A DNA stretch of 64,000 nt from DAHUXD01 sp963736455 (GTDB lineage Bacteria > Acidobacteriota > Thermoanaerobaculia > UBA5066 > Gp7-AA6), in the NCBI GenBank assembly GCA_963736455.1, contig CAVTON010000002.1, positions 496,001 through 560,000 of the forward strand, written 5' to 3'. Positions within the stretch are counted from its first letter, which is position 1; each line of letters opens with the position of its first letter. The position numbers and the translations under genes were made by a program. The notes beneath the pieces are model-generated. The model saw nothing but the letters and a program-made list of their open reading frames with translations. It did not search any database and was not told where the DNA came from. Positions 23,286 to 32,450 of the stretch are shown piece after piece.

Positions 23286-25127
23286 CTAAAGGACAGTCTC
23301 TCGCAGCACCTCGTCCAGGGTGGTCTGGCCTTCCTTGATCTTCTGGAGACCGGACATGCGGAGGCTGATCATCCCCTCCTCGATCGCCTTGCGCTTCAAT
23401 TCGATGGAAGAGGCGCCCGAGAGGATCATGTCGCGGATCTCGTCGGTGAAGGAGAGCACCTCGAAGAGGCCCACGCGGCCCTTGTAGCCGGTGTTGTTGC
23501 AGCGCTCGCAGCCCCGCCCGCGCTTGATTCGCATCGTCTTGACCTCGTCCGGCGCGTATCCGACCTGCATGAGCATCTGGGGCGGCGTCTCGACGTCCTC
23601 GGAGCATTGCGTGCAGATGCGGCGCACGAGCCGCTGGGCGCAGATGCAGTTGACCGAGGTTGCCACGAGGAAGGGCTCGATGCCCATGTTCATGAGGCGG
23701 TTGATCGTCGAGGGGGCGTCGTTGGTGTGGAGGGTCGAGAGAACCAGGTGTCCGGTCAGCGCCGCCTTGACCGCGATCTCCGCGGTTTCGAAGTCGCGGA
23801 CCTCGCCGACGAGGATGATGTCGGGGTCCTGCCGGAGGAAGGAGCGCAGCGACGATGCGAAGGTCAGGCCGATCTGCTCCTTCATCTGGACCTGATTGAT
23901 CCCGGCGAGGTTGAACTCGATCGGGTCCTCGGCGGTCATGATGTTGACGGTCGGATCGTTCAGCGCGGCGATCGCCGAGTAGAGAGTGTTCGTCTTGCCC
24001 GAGCCGGTCGGTCCGGTGACGAGGACGATTCCGTACGGCCGGTCGATCGCATCCTTGAACCGCCGCAGGGGCTCCTGGTCGAAGCCGAGCTGGGTCATGT
24101 CCAGCTGCAGCTTCGACTTGTCGAGCAGCCGCATGACGACCTTCTCGCCGAACTGGGTCGGGACACTCGAGACGCGCAGGTCGAGGTCGCGCGAGCGCTC
24201 TTCGACGCGCAGGCGGATCTTGATGCGGCCGTCCTGCGGCAGGCGCTTTTCGGAGATGTCGAGCTTGGCCATGATCTTCAGGCGCGAGATCAGCGGGTCC
24301 CGGGTCCGCATCGGGAGCGCCATGATGTTGTGGAGGATCCCGTCCACCCGGAACCGGACGCGAAACTCCTTCTCGTAGGGCTCGACGTGGATGTCCGAGG
24401 CGCCGGCCTTGAGCGCCTCGATCAGGATCAGGTTCGACACCTTGATGATCGGAGCCGACTCGCTCGATTTCGCCAGGTCGGAGAGGTCGATCTCCTGCCC
24501 CTCCTCGCCCCGGACCACGTCGACGTCGGCGCCGGTGTCGAGGCCCGTGATCTCGTCCATGTTGAGCTCGCCGAGGCCGACGCTCGCCATGTCGTCCATC
24601 GTCAGCGCGGAGGAGGCCATCACGTCGTCGAGGCTCTCGGTCGAGGTCAGGGAGGCGGAGCCGCCGCCCGTCTTCGCGCGCTCCTTCAGAACGACCGAGC
24701 GCGGCGTTCCGTAGTGCTTGTCGATCGCCTTGCGCAGCGCGATCTCGGACGCCACGACCGGCTCGACGTTGTAACCCGTCATGAACTTGATGTCGTCCAT
24801 GGCGAACACGTTGGTCGGGTCTCCCATCGCGATCGTCAGCGTCGCGCCGGTTTTGTTCACGGGCAGGACACCGTACTTGCGGGCCACCTCGCCCGGCACG
24901 ACCTTGATGATCGCGGGGTCGATCTCGAAGTGGGCGAGATCGATGGACGGCACGCCGAACTGCTGGGAGAGCGTCTCGGTGATGTCGCTCTCCGAGACCG
25001 CTCCCACCCGGACGAGGGCTTCGCCGATCTTTCCGCCCTCCTCGCGCTGGAGCTTCAGGGCGGTTTCGAGCTGCTCCTGCGTGATCAGCTTCTGCTTGAG
25101 GAGAAGATCTCCGAGTTTTACGGCCAT
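23286..25127 (-). CDS. pilB: Type IV pilus extension ATPase PilB
   Basis: The 613-residue ATPase has an N-terminal MshEN domain (LGDLLLKQKLITQEQLETAL) and an acidic linker. The motor domain has Walker A VTGPTGSGKTNT, the Asp box TAEDPIEFNL, Walker B DIILVGEVRDFETAEIA and the His box STLHTNDAPS. Two CxxC pairs (ICTQC, GCERC) form the expected zinc site. It powers pilus extension. It heads a minus-strand block pilB-pilT-pilC-pilS-pilR. No ribosome site is evident before the ATG. Confidence 0.95.
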   Translation of the reverse strand: MAVKLGDLLLKQKLITQEQLETALKLQREEGGKIGEALVRVGAVSESDITETLSQQFGVPSIDLAHFEIDPAIIKVVPGEVARKYGVLPVNKTGATLTIAMGDPTNVFAMDDIKFMTGYNVEPVVASEIALRKAIDKHYGTPRSVVLKERAKTGGGSASLTSTESLDDVMASSALTMDDMASVGLGELNMDEITGLDTGADVDVVRGEEGQEIDLSDLAKSSESAPIIKVSNLILIEALKAGASDIHVEPYEKEFRVRFRVDGILHNIMALPMRTRDPLISRLKIMAKLDISEKRLPQDGRIKIRLRVEERSRDLDLRVSSVPTQFGEKVVMRLLDKSKLQLDMTQLGFDQEPLRRFKDAIDRPYGIVLVTGPTGSGKTNTLYSAIAALNDPTVNIMTAEDPIEFNLAGINQVQMKEQIGLTFASSLRSFLRQDPDIILVGEVRDFETAEIAVKAALTGHLVLSTLHTNDAPSTINRLMNMGIEPFLVATSVNCICAQRLVRRICTQCSEDVETPPQMLMQVGYAPDEVKTMRIKRGRGCERCNNTGYKGRVGLFEVLSFTDEIRDMILSGASSIELKRKAIEEGMISLRMSGLQKIKEGQTTLDEVLRETVL

Positions 25128-25163
25128 GGAATTGAAGAATGGTAGGGGTTTAGAGCGTCGGTG

Positions 25164-26141
25164 TCAAAGGGCCGCGGCCCTCGCGAGCACGTCGGCGTCC
25201 GTGACGTTTCTCATGTCGGCGATGACGCCGTTGTGATTTCGGTACGGTCCGTTGCGGCGCGCGTCCGTGGGACCGAACAGGGCGAGCGTCGGCGTACCGA
25301 GCGCGTCGGCGAGGTGCAGAGGCCCGGTATCGCCGGCGGCGAAGAGGCGCGCCGCCGCGGCGAGGCGGGCGAGGCCCGGAACGTCGAGAAGGGGCGCGCG
25401 CGTGGAGCCCGGCACGAGCGACGCGAGTCTCTCCGCGCGCGCTTCGTCGCCCGGCCCCCACGAGATGACGGGGGCCCATCGGCGCTCCGCGAGCAGCCCG
25501 CGTGCGAGCGCCGCGAACCGCTCTTCGCCCCAGGCCTTCTCCGGCTTCCCCGCGCCCGGGTGGAGGACGGCGAACGGCTTCGGGAGCCGCGAAACGAACG
25601 CTTCGGCCTCCGGGCGAGGCCGGGCGAGCAGGTAGCTCGCGTCGGGGGAGCGCCGCGCCACGCGGATTCCCGCGGCGGGGAGCAGCGCCAGGTTTCGATC
25701 CACCACGTGCCGCGCGTCCGGGCCCGGGTGGACGCGAATGCCGCAGAGCAGGGCCGAGGCCGGCTCGCGGCGGGCGTCGGCCGCGAAGCCGACGACCGGC
25801 ACGCCCGCCGCCCGCGCGACGGCCGCCGATTTCCAGAGGCCCTGCGCATCCACGACGACGTCGGGCGCGAACTCCGCGATTTCCGAGCGCAGCCGCGACA
25901 GTCCGCGCCACGTCGCCGGGGCGAACGGATGCGCCCGCCACATCCTGCTCTCCGCGACGATGAGGCGATCGCAGCTCGGATTTCCCTCGAGCGCTCCGGC
26001 AAACGGCCGCTCGACCGCCCACGCGACCCGCGCGCCCGCGGCCTTCGCGTTCTCGGCCAGCGGCAGGGCGTGAATCACGTCCCCGAGCGCGGAGAGGCGG
26101 ACGATGAGGACGCGGCGCGCTTCCCCGTCGCCGAACCTCAC
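25164..26141 (-). CDS. Glycosyltransferase family 9 (heptosyltransferase I-like)
   Basis: The 325-residue enzyme has the GT9 N-terminal VLIVRLSALGDVIHALPL motif and the C-terminal donor site GDTGPLHLADALGTPTLALFGPTD. The VLHPGAG segment marks the middle. It resembles WaaC-type heptosyltransferases that add the first heptose to Kdo-lipid A. Its GTG start overlaps the stop of the heptose kinase gene by four bases, which strongly links it to ADP-heptose use. The acceptor position is inferred. Confidence 0.85.
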   Translation of the reverse strand: MRFGDGEARRVLIVRLSALGDVIHALPLAENAKAAGARVAWAVERPFAGALEGNPSCDRLIVAESRMWRAHPFAPATWRGLSRLRSEIAEFAPDVVVDAQGLWKSAAVARAAGVPVVGFAADARREPASALLCGIRVHPGPDARHVVDRNLALLPAAGIRVARRSPDASYLLARPRPEAEAFVSRLPKPFAVLHPGAGKPEKAWGEERFAALARGLLAERRWAPVISWGPGDEARAERLASLVPGSTRAPLLDVPGLARLAAAARLFAAGDTGPLHLADALGTPTLALFGPTDARRNGPYRNHNGVIADMRNVTDADVLARAAAL

Positions 26142-27157
26142 GGCGCGAGCAGCGCCCGGTCCGCGTCGACGGCCGCCTCGAGCTCCTCCCGCTTCACGAC
26201 GGCCGTTCCCATCTTCATCACGACGACGCCGCCGGCGAAGTTCGCGAGCAGGGCCGCTTCGAGCGGTTCCGCTCCGGCCGACAGCGCGAGCGCGAAGGTC
26301 GCGAGCACGGTGTCGCCGGCCCCCGTGACGTCGGCGACCTGGTCGGTGCCGTGAACGGGAATGCGCTCGGGTCCTCCTCCGGCCGTGAAGAGAGCCATTC
26401 CGCGCGAGCCTCGGGTGACGAGAAGGCAGCCACAGCGCATCCGCTCGCGCAGGGAGGCGCCCGCCGCTTCGAGCCTCGCGTCCGAGTCGTGGAGCGTCTC
26501 GCCCGAGGCCTCCTCGAGCTCCTCCTCGTTGGGAGTGGCGGCATCCACGTCGGTGTATGAGGGAAGGCGGTGCCGCGAATCCACGCAGATCCGCGCTCCG
26601 GGCCCGAGGATCGATCGCAGGGCCGGGATCGCGCCGGGCGAGACGGCGCCGTAGCCGTAGTCCGACAGGATCGCTCCGTGCGCTCCTCGCGCCGCGTCGG
26701 CGAGCCTCGCCGAGACTTCGGCCGCGGCGTCCTCGGGAAGCGCGTCCTCGACGTCGTAGCGGACGATCTGCTGCTTGATCGCGTGGGGCGCTCCGGCGAG
26801 GATGCGCGTTTTCGTCGGGGTGCGGTAGTCCGCGACCTCGACGAGCCCGCGACAGTCGATGCCGCGCGCGCGGAAGGCGTCCCTCAAAGCCTTCCCGGCT
26901 TCGTCTGCGCCGGTGGCGCCGACCGGCACGGGGATTCCGCCGAGCGCCTGCACGTTGGCGGCGGTGTTGCCGGCGCCGCCCGGAATGCTCTCCTCCCTCA
27001 CGTAACGCAGGATCAGCACGGGCGCCTCGCGGCTGATCCGCCGGGGGTGGCCGTAGAGGAACCGATCGAGAACGAAGTCTCCGGCGACGACGAGGCGGCG
27101 GCCCGGAAGGCGGTCGACGAGCTCGCGGAGGCGCCTGCGGGCAACGGGGAACGGCAC
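26138..27157 (-). CDS. D-glycero-beta-D-manno-heptose-7-phosphate kinase (HldE kinase domain)
   Basis: The 339-residue PfkB-family sugar kinase has the motif GGAGNTAANVQALGG near residue 60 and the anion-hole motif VADVTGAGDTVLA near the C-terminus. Segments such as RRISREAPV match RfaE domain I, which phosphorylates heptose-7-phosphate at C1 for ADP-heptose synthesis. The nucleotidyltransferase domain II is not fused here, so a separate HldC-like gene is expected elsewhere. The GTG start lies 8 nt from a palindromic -10 element shared with the divergent HNH gene. Confidence 0.85.
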   Translation of the reverse strand: MPFPVARRRLRELVDRLPGRRLVVAGDFVLDRFLYGHPRRISREAPVLILRYVREESIPGGAGNTAANVQALGGIPVPVGATGADEAGKALRDAFRARGIDCRGLVEVADYRTPTKTRILAGAPHAIKQQIVRYDVEDALPEDAAAEVSARLADAARGAHGAILSDYGYGAVSPGAIPALRSILGPGARICVDSRHRLPSYTDVDAATPNEEELEEASGETLHDSDARLEAAGASLRERMRCGCLLVTRGSRGMALFTAGGGPERIPVHGTDQVADVTGAGDTVLATFALALSAGAEPLEAALLANFAGGVVVMKMGTAVVKREELEAAVDADRALLAP

Positions 27158-27165
27158 GGGCGCGG

Positions 27166-27173
27166 ATTATAAT
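27166..27173. promoter_or_regulatory. Palindromic -10 element shared by divergent genes
   Basis: ATTATAAT is its own reverse complement, so it supplies TATAAT on both strands. On the minus strand it lies 8 nt before the heptose kinase GTG. On the plus strand it overlaps the upstream candidate ATG at 27172, implying that HNH translation starts at the next ATG, 27193. Confidence 0.5.
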
Positions 27174-27192
27174 GAGCGCCCCGAGAACGACC

Positions 27193-27774
27193 ATGCTCGA
27201 CTCCCAGGTGCTGGTTCTAAATCGCGTCTTTCAGGCCGTCCAGGTGACGTCGGTCCGAAAGGCGTTTTCGCTGTTTTACAAGGGGCACGTGAAGGCCGTG
27301 CTGCCCGACTACACCACCTACGAGTTCGAGAACTGGTGCGACATCCCGGTGCAGCCCCAGGACGAAGTCGTGCTCACGCCGTCCATGGCCATCCGGATTC
27401 CGCGGGTCGTCGCGCTGAAGGAATTCGACCGTCTGCCGCGCCAGGACGTGAAGTTTTCCCGCCACAACATCTACCTGCGCGATGGGAACCGGTGCCAGTA
27501 CTGCGGCCACAGGTTCCCGTCGTCGGAGCTGTCGCTCGACCACGTCATTCCCCTTTCGCGGGGAGGCAACTCCTCGTGGGAAAACGTCGTGTGCGCGTGC
27601 CTGTCCTGCAACGTGAAGAAGGGCAATCGCACGCCGCACGAAGCCTCGATGCGCCTGATCGCCGCGCCGCGCAAGCCGCGCTGGCACCCGGTCGGCCAGT
27701 TCGGCTCGAGTCGCCTCCATCCGTCGTGGCGCAACTTCCTCGACCTGGCGTACTGGAATGCGGAGCTGAAGTGA
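27193..27774 (+). CDS. HNH endonuclease family protein
   Basis: The 193-residue protein has a C-terminal HNH domain: RDGNRCQYCGH, LSLDHVIPLSRGGNSSWENVV and CLSCNVKKGNRTP supply the zinc Cys pairs and the catalytic His. The N-terminal VLVLNRVFQAVQVTSVRKAF region is typical of a widespread bacterial HNH family of unknown biological role, not linked to a restriction system here. The ATG at 27193 is preferred because the only -10-like sequence (TATAAT) overlaps the in-frame ATG at 27172. A palindromic repeat array follows the stop. Confidence 0.85.
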   Translation: MLDSQVLVLNRVFQAVQVTSVRKAFSLFYKGHVKAVLPDYTTYEFENWCDIPVQPQDEVVLTPSMAIRIPRVVALKEFDRLPRQDVKFSRHNIYLRDGNRCQYCGHRFPSSELSLDHVIPLSRGGNSSWENVVCACLSCNVKKGNRTPHEASMRLIAAPRKPRWHPVGQFGSSRLHPSWRNFLDLAYWNAELK

Positions 27775-27797
27775 CGCGGCCGCAGGCGCGCGTCACT

Positions 27798-28128
27798 TCA
27801 TCCCGAGCGCAGCGAGGGATCCCTTTCGAGCCTCGCGGCGGCTTTAAAGGGATCCATCGTCGCTTCGCTCCTCGGGATGACGGAGGCAGGATGGCGCTCG
27901 CTTGTCATCCGCGCCGCTTGTCATCCCGAGCGCAGCGAGGGATCCCTTTCGAGTCTCGCGGCGGCTTTAAAGGGATCCCTCGTCGCTTCGCTCCTCGGGA
28001 TGACAGAGGCAGGATGGTGCTCCCTTGTCATCCGCGCCGCTTGTCATCCCGAGCGCAGCGAGAGATCCCTTTCGAGTCTCGCGGCGGCTTTTAAAGGGAT
28101 CCCTCGTCGCTTCGCTCCTCGGGATGAC
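27798..28128. repeat. Three-unit palindromic repeat array
   Basis: Three units of about 84 bp begin at 27798, 27921 and 28044. Each starts TCATCCCGAGCGCAGCGA and ends CGCTCCTCGGGATGAC, with AGGGATCCCT inverted copies inside, so each can form a long hairpin. Spacers between them are short and similar. The array fills the 359-bp gap between the converging HNH and waaF genes; nothing else was seen there. It belongs to the same family as the array at 46979-47870, in the opposite orientation. Confidence 0.8.
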
Positions 28129-28133
28129 GGGGA

Positions 28134-29111
28134 CTACTTCCGCGTTAGTTCCTCCAGCGCCCGCAGGACGTCCTCCACGCCGATCTCCTCCATGCATTCG
28201 TGCGCATACGGGCACTCCGTCTTGAAGCACGGGGAGCAGAAGACGTAGCGGTCGAGGACGCGGGAAGGCGATCCCGACGGACCGGTCCGGCCGGGATCGG
28301 TCGGACCGAAGAGGGCGACGACGGGCGTGCCGACCGCGCCGGCCAGGTGCATCGGCCCCGAGTCGTTCGTTACCGCGGCCCGCGCGAGGGAGAGCGCGGC
28401 CGCGAGCTCGACCGGATCGAGCCTGGCGCCGAGGACCGCCGGGCGGGATCGAGCGCCCGCCGCGATCGAGCGGCCGAGATCCTCTTCGCCCGGACCGACG
28501 AAGACGGCGGCGCGTTCTCCCCGCGCGGCGAGCGCGTCCGCCAGGGAGGCGAAGCGCTCGGCGGGCCAGCGCTTGGTCCGGGCGAACGCGCTTCCCGGAG
28601 AGAGAGCGACGAAGGAGCCGTCCGGCAATCCCGCCGCGCCGAGGGCCGCTCGCGCCCGGCGAAGCGCGCCGTCCGAGAGGGGAAGACGCGGCGCGTCGAA
28701 ATCCGGCGCCACGCCATGTTCTTTCAGCAAAGCGTCGTAGTCGCGAAGCTGGTGCAGGGTTCCCGGAGGCGGCGAAAGGGCGCCGGTCAGAAGCCAGCCG
28801 CGTCCCTCGGTCGCATAGCCGATGCGGCGGCCGGCGCCCGAGGCCGCCGCGAGCAGGGCGGCGCGGTACGAATTCGGAAGCAGCCAGACCTCGTCGAAGC
28901 GTCCCCGCCGCGCGGCCAGCGAGTCCGCCGCGAAGGAGGAGCGCTCGAGGACCGCGTCGGCGCTCCCTTCGGCGCGGTAAATCGAGGCGGGGCCGCGGCG
29001 CGCCAGCACGGCGAGTCCGCCGTCGGGGCGGGCGCGGCGAAGCGCCCGCATGAGCGGCAGGGACATGACGGCGTCGCCGATCCAGTTGGGCGCGATGACG
29101 AGCCGCTTCAC
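28134..29111 (-). CDS. waaF: ADP-heptose--LPS heptosyltransferase II
   Basis: The 325-residue GT9 enzyme has the N-terminal LVIAPNWIGDAVMSLPL motif and the donor-site VTNDSGPMHLAGAVGTPVVALFGPTDP (given in part). The Cys-rich C-terminal segment CSPCFKTECPYAHECM is typical of WaaF. It should add the second heptose to the LPS inner core. The GTG start overlaps the stop of the acyltransferase gene (GTGA); the longer frame starting 24 nt upstream is less likely. It is the last gene of the waaA-lpxK-acyltransferase-waaF operon. Confidence 0.9.
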   Translation of the reverse strand: MKRLVIAPNWIGDAVMSLPLMRALRRARPDGGLAVLARRGPASIYRAEGSADAVLERSSFAADSLAARRGRFDEVWLLPNSYRAALLAAASGAGRRIGYATEGRGWLLTGALSPPPGTLHQLRDYDALLKEHGVAPDFDAPRLPLSDGALRRARAALGAAGLPDGSFVALSPGSAFARTKRWPAERFASLADALAARGERAAVFVGPGEEDLGRSIAAGARSRPAVLGARLDPVELAAALSLARAAVTNDSGPMHLAGAVGTPVVALFGPTDPGRTGPSGSPSRVLDRYVFCSPCFKTECPYAHECMEEIGVEDVLRALEELTRK

Positions 29112-30019
29112 CGGTTCTCCGGCCTCGTCCGCCACCGGTTGTGCATCCAGAGCCAGGCCTCGGGCTTCGCCCGGATCACCTCTTCGGTGACTTCCATGTA
29201 GCGGGCGGTCGCCCGGTTCACCGCTTCGTCGCGGCCCCCGCCCACGGAGCGGAACTCGTCGGCGAGGATCGGGGCGCCGAGCGCCAGCCGGTACCGGCCG
29301 CCGCCCTCGGGCCAGACGAAGGCGGGCACCACGGCCGCGTCGGTCTTGAGCTGGAAGAGAGCCAGCGCGGGCGTGGTGGCCGCGAGCCTTCCGAAGAAGG
29401 GGACGAAGACGGCCTCCTCCGGAAGGACGTTCTGGTCGACGAGGATCGCGACCGTGCCGGCTTCACGGAGCGTCCGGAGCACGTCGCGCGCCGCGTCGCT
29501 CTTGGCGATGAGCCGGTTTCCGAAGCGCGTGCGCCGGCGGGCCAGCTCGCGTTCGAGGTACGGGTTGTCGAGCGGCCGCACGACCGGGGCGATCGGTTCC
29601 GCGATCAGTCCGGCCCGGATGGCGCCGAGCTCCCAGCCGCCGAAGTGCGCGGACAGCAGGAACACCCCGCGGCCCCGCGCCCGGGCCGCCGCGAGATGCT
29701 CCTCGCCGGAGACGCGCACGCGCGAGCGGATGTCGGCCTCGGACATCCGGGAGACCTGGAGGAACTCGACGAAGGCGCGGCCGAGCCAGTCGGCCGACGC
29801 CCGGGCGAGCGCTTCGCGCTCGGCCTCGCCCTTCTCGGGAAACGCCGCGCGCAGGTTCGCGTGGAGGATCCGGCGGCGCGATGCGCCGATCCGGGCGTAG
29901 ACGCGGACGAGCCACCCTCCGAATGCGGCCGCGGCGCGGCGCGGCATCAGGGCGAGCAGGCCCGCGCCCGCCCGGAACGCGGCGAGCTCGACCAGGTTTC
30001 GCGCCGGCGAGCGGCTCAC
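29108..30019 (-). CDS. Lipid A biosynthesis acyltransferase (LpxL/LpxM family)
   Basis: The 303-residue membrane-associated enzyme has an N-terminal hydrophobic segment (FRAGAGLLALMPRRAAAAFGG). The acyltransferase motif SAHFGGWELGAI provides the His-x4-Glu catalytic pair, with a downstream VDQNV motif and the final PEAWLWMHNRWRTRP typical of LpxL/HtrB. It should add a secondary acyl chain to Kdo-lipid A. GTGA overlaps link it to both lpxK upstream and waaF downstream. Confidence 0.88.
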   Translation of the reverse strand: MSRSPARNLVELAAFRAGAGLLALMPRRAAAAFGGWLVRVYARIGASRRRILHANLRAAFPEKGEAEREALARASADWLGRAFVEFLQVSRMSEADIRSRVRVSGEEHLAAARARGRGVFLLSAHFGGWELGAIRAGLIAEPIAPVVRPLDNPYLERELARRRTRFGNRLIAKSDAARDVLRTLREAGTVAILVDQNVLPEEAVFVPFFGRLAATTPALALFQLKTDAAVVPAFVWPEGGGRYRLALGAPILADEFRSVGGGRDEAVNRATARYMEVTEEVIRAKPEAWLWMHNRWRTRPENR

Positions 30020-31041
30020 GATCGGCCGGAGGCGCGCGCCGGGAGGCGCGACGCGAGAAAGCCGAAGAACCCCGGCTCCTGGACGTCGACGCCGAGTCGG
30101 ACCGTGACGAGGGGCAGGGGAGCGCGGCCCTCGAGTTTCACGGCGTCCTTCTCGGTCGTGACGAGGAGGCTCGCTCCGCTGCGCTCGGCGGCGGCCCGGA
30201 TGCGGGCGAGAGACCGCTCGCCGTAGCGATGGTGGTCGCGGAACTCGAGGCGCTCCTCGGGCGAAACGCCGGCCTCGGAGAGCGTCGAGGCGAACTCGGC
30301 CGGGTTCGCGACGCCGCAGACGGCGATGACCCGCCGGGGCGCGATGGAGTCGGCCTCGATCGGCGCGCCGTGCTCGTCGCGAAGCCCCGATGCGCGAATG
30401 CGCGCGTGAAAGACCGGCGCGCCCGGCGCGAAGCGCGCGAGCACCGCTCGGGCGTCCGCCGCCGGGGCGCCGCGGTCCACGCGCGTGAACACGATGGCAT
30501 CGGCGCGCCGCACGGCGCCGACGGGCTCGCGCAGGCGGCCGGCCGGGGCGACCCTCCCGCCGCCGAAGGGGTCGCGCGCGTCGAGCAGGAGCAGGTTCAC
30601 GTCGCGCCGCACCGCGAGGTGCTGGAACCCGTCGTCGAGGATCAGCAGATCCGCGCCGAGGTCCGCCGCGCGCCGGGCCGCATCGGCCCGCCGTTCGCCC
30701 ACGACGACGACGATTCCCGGCATCGAGCGCGCGAGCGCCACCGGCTCGTCCCCGCCCTCCTCCGCCGAGACGATCGGTCCCTGCCCGGCTCCGACCACCA
30801 CGACGCCGCGCGATCGGCGTCCGTAGCCTCGGGACAGGACCGCGGGCCGCCAGCCCTCGAATCGCAGCCGCCGCGCGAGAAACTCGACGAACGGGGTCTT
30901 GCCGGTGCCTCCGAAGGTCAGGTTGCCGACGGAAATGGAAGGCCGCGGCAGCGGTCGCGACGCGAGGCGCCCCGAGGCGTACCAGTCCGCCCGGAGGGTC
31001 GCGGCTCTTCCGTAGAGCGCGCCGAGAGGCGACAGGATCAC
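30016..31041 (-). CDS. lpxK: Tetraacyldisaccharide 4'-kinase LpxK
   Basis: The 341-residue kinase phosphorylates the 4' position of the lipid A precursor. The P-loop SVGNLTFGGTGKTPFVE, the motif LSRGYGRRSRG and the LILDDGFQHL segment are all conserved. The start is a GTG overlapping the waaA stop by four bases. It lies between waaA and the lipid A acyltransferase gene, as expected for a lipid A assembly operon. Confidence 0.93.
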   Translation of the reverse strand: MILSPLGALYGRAATLRADWYASGRLASRPLPRPSISVGNLTFGGTGKTPFVEFLARRLRFEGWRPAVLSRGYGRRSRGVVVVGAGQGPIVSAEEGGDEPVALARSMPGIVVVVGERRADAARRAADLGADLLILDDGFQHLAVRRDVNLLLLDARDPFGGGRVAPAGRLREPVGAVRRADAIVFTRVDRGAPAADARAVLARFAPGAPVFHARIRASGLRDEHGAPIEADSIAPRRVIAVCGVANPAEFASTLSEAGVSPEERLEFRDHHRYGERSLARIRAAAERSGASLLVTTEKDAVKLEGRAPLPLVTVRLGVDVQEPGFFGFLASRLPARASGRS

Positions 31042-32312
31042 GACGCGGCCCCGGCGACGGCGCCGTCCGGAAGCAGGGCCAGGGCCGCGGAGGCCGTCCG
31101 CTCGGCGGCGCCGCGGTTCTCGGCGACGAAGGCGGACGCCTGCTCGCCGCGGCGGCGGGTCGCCTCGGGATCCGCGAGCGCGGCCGCGAGGGCCACGGAG
31201 AGACCGGCCGCATCGGGCACTCGGACGAGCAGGCCGCGCCGCTGTCCGGCCGCGGCCACCTCGCGGAAGTTCTCCATGTGCGGTCCGGCGACGACCGTCG
31301 TGCCCGCGGCCCACGCTTCGATCGGATTCTGGCCGCCGCGCGCGACGAGGCTTCCGCCGACGAACGCCACGGCGGCTTCCCGGTACGCCGACGCGAGCTC
31401 GCCGATCGAGTCGAGGATGTAGACATCCGACACCCCGGCGGGGCTCGCGGCATCCGATCGCCGGAGCACCCCGAGCCCTCTCGACGCGCACCTCCGGGCG
31501 GCCTCATCGAAGCGCTCGGGCCGGCGGGGCGCGAGGAGCAGAAGGGGCCTCGGCGGGGCGAGCGCGGACCAGGCGTCGAGCACGAGCGCGTCCTCGCCCT
31601 CGGCGGTCGAGCCGGCCGCGACGATCGGACGCCCCGCGGCGGCGCCGCGAAGGCGCGCCGCATCGGGGAAGGGCGCCGGCTCCGGCAGGTCGTACTTGAG
31701 GTTGCCGGTGACGCGAACGCGGCCGGCCGGAGCGCCCAGCTCGACCACGCGGCCGGCGTCCTCGGCCGATTGCATCGCGAAGAGCGATATGCGGGAGAGC
31801 GTCTCTCTCATGAACGCGCGCGCGAGGCGGTAGCGGCGAAGGGAGCGCTCGGAGATCCGGCCGTTCACCAGGGCGACGGGAATGCCGCGCCGCTGTGCCC
31901 GTTCGAGAAAGAGCGGCCAGATCTCCGTCTCGGTCAGGAGGACGAGCCCCGGGCGCCCCTGATCGAGCGCCCGGCCGACCGGCCCGGCGAGGTCGAAGGG
32001 GAAGGCGAAGACGGAGGCGTCCGGGAAGACCGTGCGCTCGGCGAGCTCCCGTCCGGCCGCCGTCGTCGTGGAGACGCCGAATCGGCCCTCCGGACGGAGG
32101 CGTCGGATCGCGGCGAGGAGGTTTCTTGCGACCCCGACCTCTCCCACCGACACGGCATGAATCCAGATTCCGCCCCGAAGGTCCGGCCATCTCGAGAAGC
32201 CGAGGCGCCCTCGGATGTCCCCGAGACGGCGCCGTCCCCGCAGCGAGCGCAGCAGCGCGACGGGAGCGTAGGCGGCCAGTGCGACGCCAGCCACGACGCG
32301 ATAGAGGAGCAA
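31038..32312 (-). CDS. waaA: Kdo transferase WaaA
   Basis: The 424-residue GT30 enzyme transfers Kdo to lipid A precursor. The N-terminal membrane segment (YRVVAGVALAAYAPVALL), the catalytic WIHAVSVGEV motif, LLTETEIWP, NGRIS and the C-terminal GGSLVARGGQNPIEAWAAG segment are present. The start is a TTG; a GATAAT hexamer lies 9 nt upstream of it on the minus strand. It heads the lipid A/core operon and is divergent from the ECF sigma gene. Confidence 0.93.
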   Translation of the reverse strand: MLLYRVVAGVALAAYAPVALLRSLRGRRRLGDIRGRLGFSRWPDLRGGIWIHAVSVGEVGVARNLLAAIRRLRPEGRFGVSTTTAAGRELAERTVFPDASVFAFPFDLAGPVGRALDQGRPGLVLLTETEIWPLFLERAQRRGIPVALVNGRISERSLRRYRLARAFMRETLSRISLFAMQSAEDAGRVVELGAPAGRVRVTGNLKYDLPEPAPFPDAARLRGAAAGRPIVAAGSTAEGEDALVLDAWSALAPPRPLLLLAPRRPERFDEAARRCASRGLGVLRRSDAASPAGVSDVYILDSIGELASAYREAAVAFVGGSLVARGGQNPIEAWAAGTTVVAGPHMENFREVAAAGQRRGLLVRVPDAAGLSVALAAALADPEATRRRGEQASAFVAENRGAAERTASAALALLPDGAVAGAAS

Positions 32313-32450
32313 AGCAGCCCGATTATCTCCGCTTTGCTTGCTCGGACGGAGCCAAAGATTTAAGATTCAATGGCTTAGGCCGGCGGAAAAGTCCCCAACG
32401 TCAGGGGGGCCAGGTCCGTATACCCGGCAGGAGGGACCTCTTCGAGCGAC

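Noticed and set aside
25164..27194. A single 676-codon protein covering the GT9 and heptose kinase region
   Set aside because: Only the C-terminal half is the glycosyltransferase frame. The kinase is encoded in a different frame and overlaps it by GTGA.
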